Shown here: piece by piece, positions 1-6,503 of the stretch | Position numbering within the stretch: the first letter of the stretch is position 1 | How the letters are laid out: every line of letters starts with the position of its first letter | NCBI GenBank assembly: GCA_945875225.1 | Contig: CAMCJY010000116.1 | Coordinates: 1-6,602, forward strand | Direction: 5' to 3' | Length of the DNA stretch: 6,602 nucleotides | Source of the DNA: Comamonas sp. lk | GTDB taxonomy: Bacteria > Pseudomonadota > Gammaproteobacteria > Burkholderiales > Burkholderiaceae_C | The notes under the pieces: generated by a model | The model's input: the letters and a program-made list of their open reading frames with translations, nothing else | The model's database searches: none | What the model was told of the DNA's origin: nothing | Translations under genes and position numbers: made by a program

Positions 1-347
1 AGCTGAACCACTTCTGCAATTTGATTGCCAATGGAGAAGAGCGGATTTAAGGCCGTCATCGGCTCTTGGAAAATCATGGCAATTTCCTGCCCACGAATCG
101 CACGGATCGCCTGTTCCGAAAGTGAGAAAAGATCCTGCGTGCCGCTGGCCCCGTTAAAGTTCACCGTCCCAGAGCAACGCCCGTTACCCAGCAGGCCCAA
201 AAGGCTCAGCGCTGTGACCGTTTTGCCCGAACCCGACTCGCCCACCAAGGCCAATTTTTCCCCTGGCGCAATGGAGAAGTCGATGCCTTTGACCACCTCT
301 TTGTTGCCAAAGCTGACCCGCATATTAGAGACGCGCAGGAGTGTCAC
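1..347 (-). CDS. yejF: Oligopeptide/microcin C-type ABC importer ATP-binding protein YejF, N-terminal part (cut by window edge)
   Basis: This is the ATPase that powers the importer encoded by the genes just upstream. Only the first 115 codons are in the window; the rest lies beyond position 1. The translation shows the start of an ABC nucleotide-binding domain: Walker A GESGSGKT at residues 36-43 and the Q-loop FQEPMTALNP at 93-102 (Q94), as in the Dpp/Opp/Yej ATPases. YejF proteins normally carry two fused ATPase domains; the second, and the first signature motif, are not visible here. I choose the GTG at 347-345 because it overlaps the yejE stop as GTGA and has a G-rich run (354-359) 6 nt upstream. 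The ATG at 323 would be residue 9 and has no ribosome binding site. Identity is secure at the family level; YejF rather than DppD/OppD is inferred from its place after yejABE. Confidence 0.93.
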   Translation of the reverse strand, partial: MTLLRVSNMRVSFGNKEVVKGIDFSIAPGEKLALVGESGSGKTVTALSLLGLLGNGRCSGTVNFNGASGTQDLFSLSEQAIRAIRGQEIAMIFQEPMTALNPLFSIGNQIAEVVQ

Positions 348-1447
348 GGGCTGCCCCCCACTTGGGAATCCTGGTCCGCCTTACGCGGATCAAGGGCGTC
401 GCGCAAGGCGTCCCCCATAAAGGTCAAGAGCAACAAAGTGATCACCAAAACCAAAAAAGTGAAAACCGAAATCCACCAGGCATCAATGCTGTTTTTGCCC
501 TGCAGCAAAAGCTCTCCTAAAGATGGCGTACCCGGCGGCACGCCCAGCCCCAGAAAGTCCAGTGAAGTCAGCGCCAGGATCGCACCGCTCATGCGAAAGG
601 GTAAAAAGGTGACCACCGGCGTCATGCTGTTGGGTAACACATGCCTGGTAATGATGCGCCAGTTACTGACACCCAATGCACGCGCCGCACGCACATAGTC
701 CAGTTGCCGGTTGCGCAAAAACTCGGCGCGCACATAATCCGAAAGCCCCATCCAGCCAAACAAACTCAGCAAAACAAGCAAAAGCAAAATACTGGGGGCA
801 AACACAGCGCTGAAAATAATCAGCAAATACAGCTCGGGCATCGAGCCCCAAATCTCAATAAAACGCTGAAATGCCAGGTCGATGCGGCCGCCAAAAAAAC
901 CTTGGATCGCGCCGGTGACAATGCCTAATAATGTGCCACTGATCGTCAGCGCCAACGCAAAAAGCACGCTGACGCGAAAGCCGTAAATGAGCTGGGCCAG
1001 CAAGTCACGCCCGCGGTCGTCGGTGCCCAAGAGATTTTCTTTGGTGGGGCGCGATGGGTTGGGTTCCTTGGCGAAATAGTTGAGCGTTTTGTAACCGTAG
1101 GGATTGGGGGCGAAGATCGCCCAATTCCCGTCCTTCGAAAGCACCTCGCGGATAAACGGATCGAGATAATCCGCAGGGGTAGCAAAATCGCCGCCAAATG
1201 TTTTCTCTGGGTATTCGTAGAGCACCGGGTAATAGGTTTGTCCCTGATAGCGGACTACCAGCGGACGGTCGTTGGATATCAGTTCTGCGCACAGACTTAG
1301 CGCCACCATGCAAGAAAAAACAAGCAGGCTCCAGTACCCTACTTTGTTGCGCTTGAAGCGCAACCATGCCCGGCGCCCCGGCGAGAGGCTCAGTGTTTGC
1401 GTTTGCGTTGTTGCTGGGGTCACTTGGCGTACCTGCTGTTCAATCAA
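344..1447 (-). CDS. yejE: ABC importer inner-membrane permease YejE
   Basis: Second permease subunit of the Yej peptide importer, 367 residues, in the inner membrane. The first membrane segment is at about residues 38-56. It is followed by a long periplasmic stretch (about 60-135, with GNWAIFAPNPYGYKTLNYF) that is typical of YejE and much shorter in OppC/DppC. Next come the motif GTDDRGRDLLAQLIYGFR (141-158) and further membrane segments. The cytoplasmic EAA coupling loop for the ATPase is at about 251-274 (YVRAARALGVSNWRIITRH), and the C-terminal GDALRDALDPR is at 345-355. The frame opens with TTG at 1447-1445, overlapping the yejB stop by 8 nt. The first in-frame ATG lies after the membrane segment has begun, so a non-ATG start is needed. 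GTG at 1423-1421 (residue 9) is the alternative. Neither has a strong Shine-Dalgarno sequence, so translation is probably coupled to yejB. Confidence 0.95.
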   Translation of the reverse strand: MIEQQVRQVTPATTQTQTLSLSPGRRAWLRFKRNKVGYWSLLVFSCMVALSLCAELISNDRPLVVRYQGQTYYPVLYEYPEKTFGGDFATPADYLDPFIREVLSKDGNWAIFAPNPYGYKTLNYFAKEPNPSRPTKENLLGTDDRGRDLLAQLIYGFRVSVLFALALTISGTLLGIVTGAIQGFFGGRIDLAFQRFIEIWGSMPELYLLIIFSAVFAPSILLLLVLLSLFGWMGLSDYVRAEFLRNRQLDYVRAARALGVSNWRIITRHVLPNSMTPVVTFLPFRMSGAILALTSLDFLGLGVPPGTPSLGELLLQGKNSIDAWWISVFTFLVLVITLLLLTFMGDALRDALDPRKADQDSQVGGSP

Positions 1448-2465
1448 AGCGTACGCGGGGATCGACCCAAACGTAGCACAGGTCTGAAATTAACTTGGTG
1501 ACGAGCCCGATCAGGGTGAACAGATACAAAGTGCCGAGCACTACCGGGTAATCACGTCGAATCACGCTCTCAAAGCTGAGTAAACCCAGGCCGTCTAAGG
1601 AAAACAAGGTTTCAATCAACAGTGAGCCAGTGAAAAATGCACCGACAAAGGCTGCTGGGAAATGGGTCACGATCGGTATGAGCGCATTGCGCATGACATG
1701 CTTCCATAGCACCTGCCGTTCGGCAAGACCTTTGGCCCGCGCAGTGACCACATACTGCTTGCGAATTTCTTCTAAAAACGCGTTTTTGGTCAGCATGGTG
1801 GTCACCGCAAAGCTGCCCAGCACCATGGACGTCACGGGCAAAGCGATATGCCAAAGGTAATCAACGATGCGTGCGCCCCAGGATAGTTCTTCCCAGTTAC
1901 TGGAGGTCAAACCGCGAAGAGGAAACCATTGCAACTGGCCGCCGAAGACAACAAGCAACACCACGCCCAGAACAAAGCCAGGTATCGCATAACCGAGCAG
2001 CACCATCACGCTGCTGACCATGTCAAACCGGGTTCCGGAACGCACCGCCTTGGCGATACCCAGGGGTACTGCAACCAGGTAGCTGATGAAAAAAGTCCAT
2101 AAGCCCAGGCTGATGGACACCGGCAGCTTTTCCACGATCAGCGTACTGACATCCTTGTTTTGAAAAAAGCTTTTACCCAAATCAAAGCGCGCGAATTGCC
2201 CAAGCATTTGAATAAAGCGCTCGGAAGGTGGCTTGTCAAAGCCGTAGAGCGCTTTAATTTCCGCTAGGCGCTTGGTATCTACCCCTTGTGAGCCGCGGTA
2301 GGACATGCCCGCACCTTCGCCCCCAGGACCTGCGGCCTTGGCCTCTGCCAAATATTGCTCTACCGGCCCACCGGGTACAAACTGAATTACCGCAAAGGTG
2401 ACCAGCAGCACGCCCAGTAGCGTGGGGATCATCAATAGGACACGTTTAAGAATGTATTGAAACAT
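1440..2465 (-). CDS. yejB: ABC importer inner-membrane permease YejB
   Basis: First permease subunit of the Yej importer, 341 residues, in the inner membrane. It has the family N-terminus MFQYILKRVLLMIPTLLGVL with the first membrane span, and a periplasmic loop carrying FDLGKSFFQNKDV (94-106). Further spans lie at about 115-140, 150-177, 205-225, 265-287 and 307-330. The EAA loop is at about 238-262 (YVVTARAKGLAERQVLWKHVMRNAL in outline), and the C-terminus is YVWVDPRVRFD, typical of YejB. The frame is open 40 codons further upstream (to 2585), but that part overlaps yejA and is not membrane-permease-like. The ATG at 2465 lies 2 nt after the yejA stop (TAG-CT-ATG) and gives the usual family start. 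This tight spacing supports one transcript with yejA, yejE and yejF. Confidence 0.95.
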   Translation of the reverse strand: MFQYILKRVLLMIPTLLGVLLVTFAVIQFVPGGPVEQYLAEAKAAGPGGEGAGMSYRGSQGVDTKRLAEIKALYGFDKPPSERFIQMLGQFARFDLGKSFFQNKDVSTLIVEKLPVSISLGLWTFFISYLVAVPLGIAKAVRSGTRFDMVSSVMVLLGYAIPGFVLGVVLLVVFGGQLQWFPLRGLTSSNWEELSWGARIVDYLWHIALPVTSMVLGSFAVTTMLTKNAFLEEIRKQYVVTARAKGLAERQVLWKHVMRNALIPIVTHFPAAFVGAFFTGSLLIETLFSLDGLGLLSFESVIRRDYPVVLGTLYLFTLIGLVTKLISDLCYVWVDPRVRFD

Positions 2466-2467
2466 AG

Positions 2468-4267
2468 CTATTTTGCCCACCAAGTTTGGACCGCCCACAA
2501 TTCGTTGGCCGCATAGGGAGGCATGCTCGGAGGAAGCGCCAAGCGCCGTGCGCTGTACACAATCCGGTGGGTGCCCGCGGTCCACTCGGGAACCAAGATA
2601 TGGCTGTGCGCAATGACGCGCTCCAAGGCACGGCAGGCGCTCAACATCTGACCTTTGTTTTTCGCGCTGACCAAGCGCTCCAGCAAGGCGTCGACCGCCG
2701 GATTTTTGATGCCGGTCAAATTGCCAGAGTCCTCAGTGTCTGCTGCCTTACTGCCGAATAAATCGACATAATCTTGGCCAGGGTTGTTCGTTCCCGGGTA
2801 GGCGAGGGAGACCATGTCAAATTGAAATTTTTGCAGCCTCTCTTGGTACAAGGAAAAGTCAGCGGACCGAAAACTCATCTCAATGCCGATTTTTTCTAAA
2901 TTGCGCACCCAAGGCGCAATCAGTCTGGCTGAACCTTCGTTGCTGTCGAGGAACTCGATGCGGAAAATTTCTCCCTTGTCATTGCGCAATTTGCCATCGC
3001 GCACTTCCCAGCCGGCTGCTTTGAGCAAGACCAGCGCCCGGCGCAAATTGTTGCGCAAAGAATCGTCCCCATCGGTGCGCGGCGGCTTTGCCATGGGGCC
3101 AAAGCTGGCAGCGGGTATTTGCTTGCGCCAGGGCTCCAGCAGGGCCAACTCTTCTTCTGAGGGCGCGCCTGATGCCTGGCAGTCGGTATTGCCGAAAAGC
3201 CCGGCAACGCGCTGATAGGCGCCATAAAACATTTGGCGGTTCATCCATTCATAGTCCAGCGCCAAACCAATAGCTTCGCGCACCCGCACATCCTGAAAAA
3301 GTGGGCGCCGCGTATTGAACACAAAGCTTTGAAAGCCTGTAGGCAGCCGGTGTTTGAATTCAGTCTTCACCAACTCGCCGCTGTCAAAACGTTTTCCGTT
3401 TACCCTGCGTGCCCAGTCCCCGGCGGAAAAAAAGCGCATCAGGTCGAATTCCCCGGCTTTCACAGCTTCCAGTCTGGCGGTGTTGTCCTTGTAAATTTTG
3501 ACCGTAACACGGTCAAAATTGGCCGATCCTTTGCGTACGTTGAGGTCTTTGGCCCAATAACCCGGGTCGCGCACATAGGTAATGTCTTTGCCAAATTTGA
3601 CCGGCCCGATCTTGTACGGTCCGCTGCCAATCGGGTGGTCCATCACTATTTTGTCGAATGATTTAGCCTTGCCGTTCTCGACGCCCCAATTGCGGCTGAA
3701 AATTGCCATCGTGCCCACCGTGAGCGGCATTTCACGGTTGGCGCGGCTGAATCGGAAACGCACTGTGCGCTCGTCCAGCATATCCACCCCTGACACATCA
3801 GCGAGCAAGGTCTTAAAGGCCGGTGAAGTATGGGGTCCTAGATAGGTGTCAAAACTGTGCTTCACATCGGCTGCCAGGACCGGATCACCATTGTGAAAGC
3901 GTGCGGCCGGGTTCAGTTTGAACACAACAGACAGCAAGTCCGGCGCAGCCTCTACGCTTTTGGCCAGCAGTCCATAGGCGGAATCGGTCTCATCTTTGGA
4001 GGCCGCGAGCAAGCTGTCAAACATGAGATCGGCCAGGTAGGCCGGCGCATTGCCCTTCATGGTAAACGGATTGAACTTATCAAAAGTCGACACCCGAAGA
4101 CCGCTCACCATGCGCAATTCGCCGCCTTTGGGGGCTTGGGGGTTGACATAGTCGAAGTGGCTGAAGTTTTCCGGGTACTTGAGCTCCCCCCAAAGCGCAT
4201 AGCCGTGGGCCGCCCAGCTCGGCAGGCTCACGAGGAGTGAAAAAATGCTAACTAAAAAGATTCGCAT
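2468..4267 (-). CDS. yejA: Periplasmic solute-binding protein YejA (family 5, oligopeptide/microcin C type)
   Basis: Substrate-binding subunit of the importer, 599 residues, exported to the periplasm. Residues 1-19 form a Sec signal peptide (MR, hydrophobic stretch, then LPSWA with likely cleavage after A19). The mature protein starts AHGYALWGELKYPENFSHFDYVNPQAPKGGELRM in outline, the usual YejA-like opening. Family 5 hallmarks follow: FHNGDPVLAADVKHSFD (124-140), GSGPYKIG (214-221), and the segment at 317-353 with NTRRPLF, VREAIGLALDYEWMN and FYGAY. The APSEEELALLEPW segment (368-380) and the C-terminal part with PGQDYVDLFGS are also typical of YejA. E. coli YejABEF imports microcin C, and Brucella and Rhizobium homologues affect peptide handling; the ligand here is unknown. 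The ATG at 4267 is the only start that gives the signal peptide. No strong ribosome binding site precedes it. Confidence 0.95.
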   Translation of the reverse strand: MRIFLVSIFSLLVSLPSWAAHGYALWGELKYPENFSHFDYVNPQAPKGGELRMVSGLRVSTFDKFNPFTMKGNAPAYLADLMFDSLLAASKDETDSAYGLLAKSVEAAPDLLSVVFKLNPAARFHNGDPVLAADVKHSFDTYLGPHTSPAFKTLLADVSGVDMLDERTVRFRFSRANREMPLTVGTMAIFSRNWGVENGKAKSFDKIVMDHPIGSGPYKIGPVKFGKDITYVRDPGYWAKDLNVRKGSANFDRVTVKIYKDNTARLEAVKAGEFDLMRFFSAGDWARRVNGKRFDSGELVKTEFKHRLPTGFQSFVFNTRRPLFQDVRVREAIGLALDYEWMNRQMFYGAYQRVAGLFGNTDCQASGAPSEEELALLEPWRKQIPAASFGPMAKPPRTDGDDSLRNNLRRALVLLKAAGWEVRDGKLRNDKGEIFRIEFLDSNEGSARLIAPWVRNLEKIGIEMSFRSADFSLYQERLQKFQFDMVSLAYPGTNNPGQDYVDLFGSKAADTEDSGNLTGIKNPAVDALLERLVSAKNKGQMLSACRALERVIAHSHILVPEWTAGTHRIVYSARRLALPPSMPPYAANELWAVQTWWAK

Positions 4268-4309
4268 GAAATGGGGCTGAGCGCGATTGAGAAGGGGTAC
4301 AAGTCCAAA

Positions 4310-4338
4310 ATTAGAAATAGCCAGAGAATTTCCCGCAA
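4310..4338 (-). promoter_or_regulatory. Candidate sigma-70-type promoter for yejABEF
   Basis: Within the 151-nt gap between the upstream gene's stop (4419) and the yejA start (4267), the minus strand carries TTGCGG (4338-4333), a 17-nt spacer, and TCTAAT (4315-4310). The -10 matches TATAAT at 5 of 6 positions; the -35 keeps only TTG. Transcription would start near 4303, leaving an untranslated leader of about 36 nt. This is the most AT-rich part of the gap. It was found by eye, so chance occurrence is possible. Confidence 0.35.
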
Positions 4339-4418
4339 TATAAGCGCAATCAGCCCAAAGTGACGCAATGCCGGCGCGCTGCAGGTGACATCACAGGCGC
4401 CGCCGGTGCCCGAAGCGC
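4339..4418. other. GC-rich spacer downstream of the questin oxidase-like gene
   Basis: The bases next to the stop codon at 4419-4421 are GC-rich and contain short inverted repeats (GGCGC...GCGCC type arms, and GTGA/TCAC around 4386-4395). No T-run follows, so I do not call a Rho-independent terminator. Read-through from the upstream gene into yejA therefore cannot be excluded. Confidence 0.3.
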
Positions 4419-5387
4419 CTAAGCGATAGCGTCTTGCAGCGCCCGCGTAGCGGCGCTTCGCCACCAGCCGTCGCGTCCGTAGGTCTTGGCCGTCTGGTGG
4501 CAGCAGTCCACCAGGGTGATGGTGCGCACATCCCGGCTGGCGCGGGCCTGGCGCAGCAGTTTGGGCCAGGGCAGAGCGGTCGGCGCTTTGCCAAGTTGCA
4601 GGCCGGCCACGGTCACCGTGGCCGCAAAGTCATGCCAATAACTGCGTAGCGCCAGTTTCGGTTCATCCATATGCGGCAGGATGCAACGCATGGCGTCGGC
4701 ACTGCCTACCAGGGCCCGCGCGGCTGCGTTTCCCGTGCAGGCATAGGCTTGGGCTGCCAGGCCGGCGAGTTGTTCCAAGGTGTCCGCGTTGGTGTGCAAT
4801 TGGCCGGCAGCCCGCAGCAATGCGGGCGTATTGGCGGCTTTGTGCATGGCTTGTGCCCAGTCACCGCCCTGGTTTGTGATGCGGGGCAATTGCCGCAGCA
4901 CGTGCAGCGCATCGCTGCCCGCACCCGCAGGTGCGGCAGGCAAGGGCGCGCGTTCCTGCCAGCAACAGGCCCACAAGCTCAAGGCATCGGCCAGTTCATG
5001 GTGGTGGCGCGCCTCAAGGGCATAGGCGGTGCGCAGCAGGCCATCAAAGCCTGCTGCGCCGCAGGACAAGGTCAAACGTGGCAAAGCTTGCGGCAAAACC
5101 TGTCCCGCAGCCTCATAGGCCAGCCACTGAAAAAACAAATCGCGGTACTGGGGCCAGGCCTGGGCCTGCCCCAAAGCAAAGCCCCAGGCTTCACCAGCAG
5201 GCCAAGCCTCCCAGGCGGGGCTGACTTGCAATTGCGGATCGTAGGACTGCACAAAGGCATTCAAGTCCTCGGCTTTGGCCTGCATGCGGGCCAAAGCGAC
5301 CAAGCCCGGTGCGCGCAGCGCGCATTGGCCCCGTCGATCAAAGGCGGCAAATAGTGCGCAGGAGTTCAGCAGTTCAATCGTCAGCAT
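4419..5387 (-). CDS. Divergent questin oxidase-like (DUF4243) family protein
   Basis: A protein of 322 residues with no signal peptide or clear membrane segment, so probably cytoplasmic. I base the family call on remembered patterns of bacterial questin oxidase-like proteins: the opening with APGLVALARMQAKAEDLNAFVQSY (about 26-49), GFDGLLRTAYALEARHHHELADALSLW (113-139), the segment with GSADAMRCILPHM (228-240), and RDVRTITLVDCCHQTAKTYG (285-304) near the end. In the fungal relatives the domain catalyses a Baeyer-Villiger-type oxidation; the role of bacterial members is poorly known. Positions I recall as histidines in these motifs appear as D, R and similar here, so catalysis may be altered or lost. 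By base count, sampled lines are 62% (4741-4800) and 72% (4921-4980) GC, against 42-43% in lines of yejA (2821-2880, 3481-3540). I choose ATG 5387 because the frame upstream of it (to 5552) runs into ppk2 and is low-quality sequence. Family assignment is moderate; that the gene is real is more certain. Confidence 0.7.
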   Translation of the reverse strand: MLTIELLNSCALFAAFDRRGQCALRAPGLVALARMQAKAEDLNAFVQSYDPQLQVSPAWEAWPAGEAWGFALGQAQAWPQYRDLFFQWLAYEAAGQVLPQALPRLTLSCGAAGFDGLLRTAYALEARHHHELADALSLWACCWQERAPLPAAPAGAGSDALHVLRQLPRITNQGGDWAQAMHKAANTPALLRAAGQLHTNADTLEQLAGLAAQAYACTGNAAARALVGSADAMRCILPHMDEPKLALRSYWHDFAATVTVAGLQLGKAPTALPWPKLLRQARASRDVRTITLVDCCHQTAKTYGRDGWWRSAATRALQDAIA

Positions 5388-5415
5388 GGAAGTGGCAGCG
5401 CTCAAAAAGGGACAT
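5374..5415 (-). promoter_or_regulatory. Possible 13-codon leader ORF overlapping the start of the questin oxidase-like gene
   Basis: ATG at 5415-5413 begins a 13-codon frame (MSLFERCHFHADD) ending at TGA 5376-5374. It spans the start codon of the downstream gene (5387) in another frame. It is preceded by AAGGCGG (5426-5420), a 6-of-7 match to the Shine-Dalgarno consensus, 4 nt before the ATG. The downstream gene's own ATG lacks such a site, so ribosomes could load here and re-start. The alternative is a chance ATG. Confidence 0.25.
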
Positions 5416-5502
5416 GGTACCGCCTTGCAGCGGCACTGCGCTGTGCGGCACTCAGGGTGGCGCGGCCAGATGTCGCCCCCTCGGGCGGCCCAGGGCGCAG
5501 GC
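5388..5502. repeat. GC-rich spacer after ppk2 with hairpin and direct repeats
   Basis: Between the ppk2 stop and the next gene lies a GC-rich spacer of 115 nt. It holds a 5-bp perfect hairpin with a 4-nt loop (arms 5474-5478 and 5483-5487; CGCCC-GAGG-GGGCG on the minus strand). AGTGCCGC occurs twice on the minus strand (about 5436-5455), and the second copy lies within a CAGCG/CGCTG inverted repeat. No T-run directly follows the hairpin, so it is at best a weak or Rho-assisted terminator. The look is that of a dispersed intergenic element, but a single window cannot show that. Confidence 0.3.
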
Positions 5503-6414
5503 TCAATAGATTTCGGGGATGAACATCTCTGGCGCCACTTTTTGCCGCACATAGTCTTCGTGGCGCACGCGCGCGGGCAGGATGACGGGGGGGTGCGGTA
5601 TTTCCTCGTAAGGCATTTGCCCCAAGAGGTGCGCTATGCAGTTGAGCCGGGCCTTTTTCTTGTCCACCGCATGCACAATCCACCAGGGCGCTTCGGGGGT
5701 ATGGGTGCGGTCTAGCATCACCTCTTTGGCCACGGTGTAATCCTCCCAGCGTTTGCGCGACTCCAGGTCCATGGGGCTGAGCTTCCATTGCTTTAGCGGG
5801 TCGTGGATACGGCCCAGAAAGCGGGAGTGTTGCTCTTCATCTGAAATCGAAAACCAGTATTTGATGAGCTGGATCCCCGAGCGCATCAGCATTTTTTCAA
5901 ACTCAGGCACGGTGCGGAAAAACTCTTCGTATTGCTCATCGCTGCAAAAGCCCATGACGCGCTCCACCCCGGCGCGGTTGTACCAGCTGCGGTCAAACAT
6001 GACAATTTCGCCAGCGGCTGGCAGATGGGAGACATAGCGTTGGAAATACCACTGGGTGCGCTCGCGGTCATTGGGCGCAGGCAGGGCGGCCACACGCGCG
6101 ACACGTGGATTCAGCCTTTGCGTGATGCGCTTGATGGCGCCGCCCTTTCCCGCTGCATCGCGGCCTTCAAACAGCACCACCACTTTGTGTCCGCTCGCAA
6201 CGACCCAATCTTGTAGCTTGACCAATTCGCCTTGCAGACGAAATAACTCGCGGAAATAGTTCACGCGCGCGGCACGCGACTCGTCGGTTGCGTTGATGGC
6301 CTCTTCGCTGCTAAATGCGCGGTCCTCCACTTCCATCTCTAGCTCTTCATCAAAGCTGTCCAGAAGGTCTTGTCGAATTCTGCGAATTAAGTCTTCGTCC
6401 TGCATCTTAGTCAT
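5503..6414 (-). CDS. ppk2: Polyphosphate kinase 2 (PPK2 family, class I type)
   Basis: Cytoplasmic enzyme that transfers phosphate between inorganic polyphosphate and nucleotides, in this class mainly making NTP from NDP and polyphosphate. With the ATG at 6414 it has 303 residues, normal for a single-domain PPK2. Motifs in order are Walker A GRDAAGKGGAIKRI (84-97, K90), LPAPNDRERTQWYFQRYVSHLPAAGE in outline (111-136), Walker B and following FDRSWYNRAGVERVMGF (140-156), the lid region KYWFSISDEEQHSRF (185-199), and DPLKQWKLSPMDLESRKRW (205-223). All expected elements look intact. The frame also has ATGs at 6462 and 6405. I prefer 6414 because the Pho-box-like array and candidate -10 upstream would place the transcript start near 6444, and the 16 extra residues from 6462 are not needed by the fold. 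No start has a strong Shine-Dalgarno sequence. The class I assignment rests on motif similarity to the Pseudomonas aeruginosa PPK2 type. Confidence 0.95.
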   Translation of the reverse strand: MTKMQDEDLIRRIRQDLLDSFDEELEMEVEDRAFSSEEAINATDESRAARVNYFRELFRLQGELVKLQDWVVASGHKVVVLFEGRDAAGKGGAIKRITQRLNPRVARVAALPAPNDRERTQWYFQRYVSHLPAAGEIVMFDRSWYNRAGVERVMGFCSDEQYEEFFRTVPEFEKMLMRSGIQLIKYWFSISDEEQHSRFLGRIHDPLKQWKLSPMDLESRKRWEDYTVAKEVMLDRTHTPEAPWWIVHAVDKKKARLNCIAHLLGQMPYEEIPHPPVILPARVRHEDYVRQKVAPEMFIPEIY

Positions 6415-6450
6415 GGTGAGAAGTTCATTCAAGCGGTTGAAATGGCTGCA

Positions 6451-6456
6451 ATAATC
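6451..6456 (-). promoter_or_regulatory. Candidate -10 hexamer of ppk2
   Basis: GATTAT on the minus strand (4 of 6 to TATAAT) begins 10 bp after the last GTCAC-like half-site of the Pho-box-like array (ending 6467). That is the distance expected at PhoB-activated promoters, where the box replaces the -35. It implies a transcript start near 6444. The hexamer match alone is weak; the spacing is what supports it. Confidence 0.35.
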
Positions 6457-6462
6457 GCCCAT

Positions 6463-6495
6463 CTGAGTGAAGTATTTGTGACATTTTTGTGTCTT
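6463..6495 (-). promoter_or_regulatory. Pho-box-like tandem array (putative PhoB binding site) upstream of ppk2
   Basis: On the minus strand three consecutive 11-nt units follow one another: AAGACACAAAA (6495-6485), then ATGTCACAAAT (6484-6474), then ACTTCACTCAG (6473-6463). Each has a TCAC/ACAC-like core and the first two have an A/T-rich 4-nt linker, so the phase is 11 bp. This is the architecture of PhoB sites, direct repeats of CTGTCAY separated by AWAW. The middle unit fits best (TGTCAC plus AAAT). Polyphosphate enzymes are known Pho regulon members in several proteobacteria, which fits the downstream gene. Binding itself is inferred. Confidence 0.5.
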
Positions 6496-6503
6496 AGCTC
6501 AGG

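Noticed and set aside
25..420. 131-codon open frame on the plus strand
   Set aside because: Antisense to yejF and the end of yejE, both clear family members. The translation resembles no known protein.
2466..2585. 40-codon N-terminal extension of yejB
   Set aside because: It overlaps the end of yejA in another frame and is not permease-like. The ATG at 2465 gives the usual YejB N-terminus.
3233..3661. 142-codon open frame on the plus strand
   Set aside because: Antisense to yejA, whose protein matches its family over the whole length. No recognisable domain and no ribosome binding site.
4360..4418. Rho-independent terminator after the questin oxidase-like gene
   Set aside because: Only short, imperfect GC arms and no following T-run on the transcribed strand.
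4252..4464. 70-codon minus-strand frame with a hydrophobic stretch in the gap before yejA
   Set aside because: It begins inside the upstream gene and overlaps the yejA start. The hydrophobic part comes from the AT-rich promoter region, and no ribosome binding site is seen.
4671..5354. 227-codon open frame on the plus strand
   Set aside because: It lies fully antisense to the GC-rich questin oxidase-like gene, where stop codons are rare in all frames. Its translation is low-complexity G/Q/A/R-rich with no domain I recognise.
5388..5552. 55-codon N-terminal extension of the questin oxidase-like gene
   Set aside because: It runs through the hairpin spacer into the 3' end of ppk2. Its composition (many C, R, W, P) is that of a non-coding frame.
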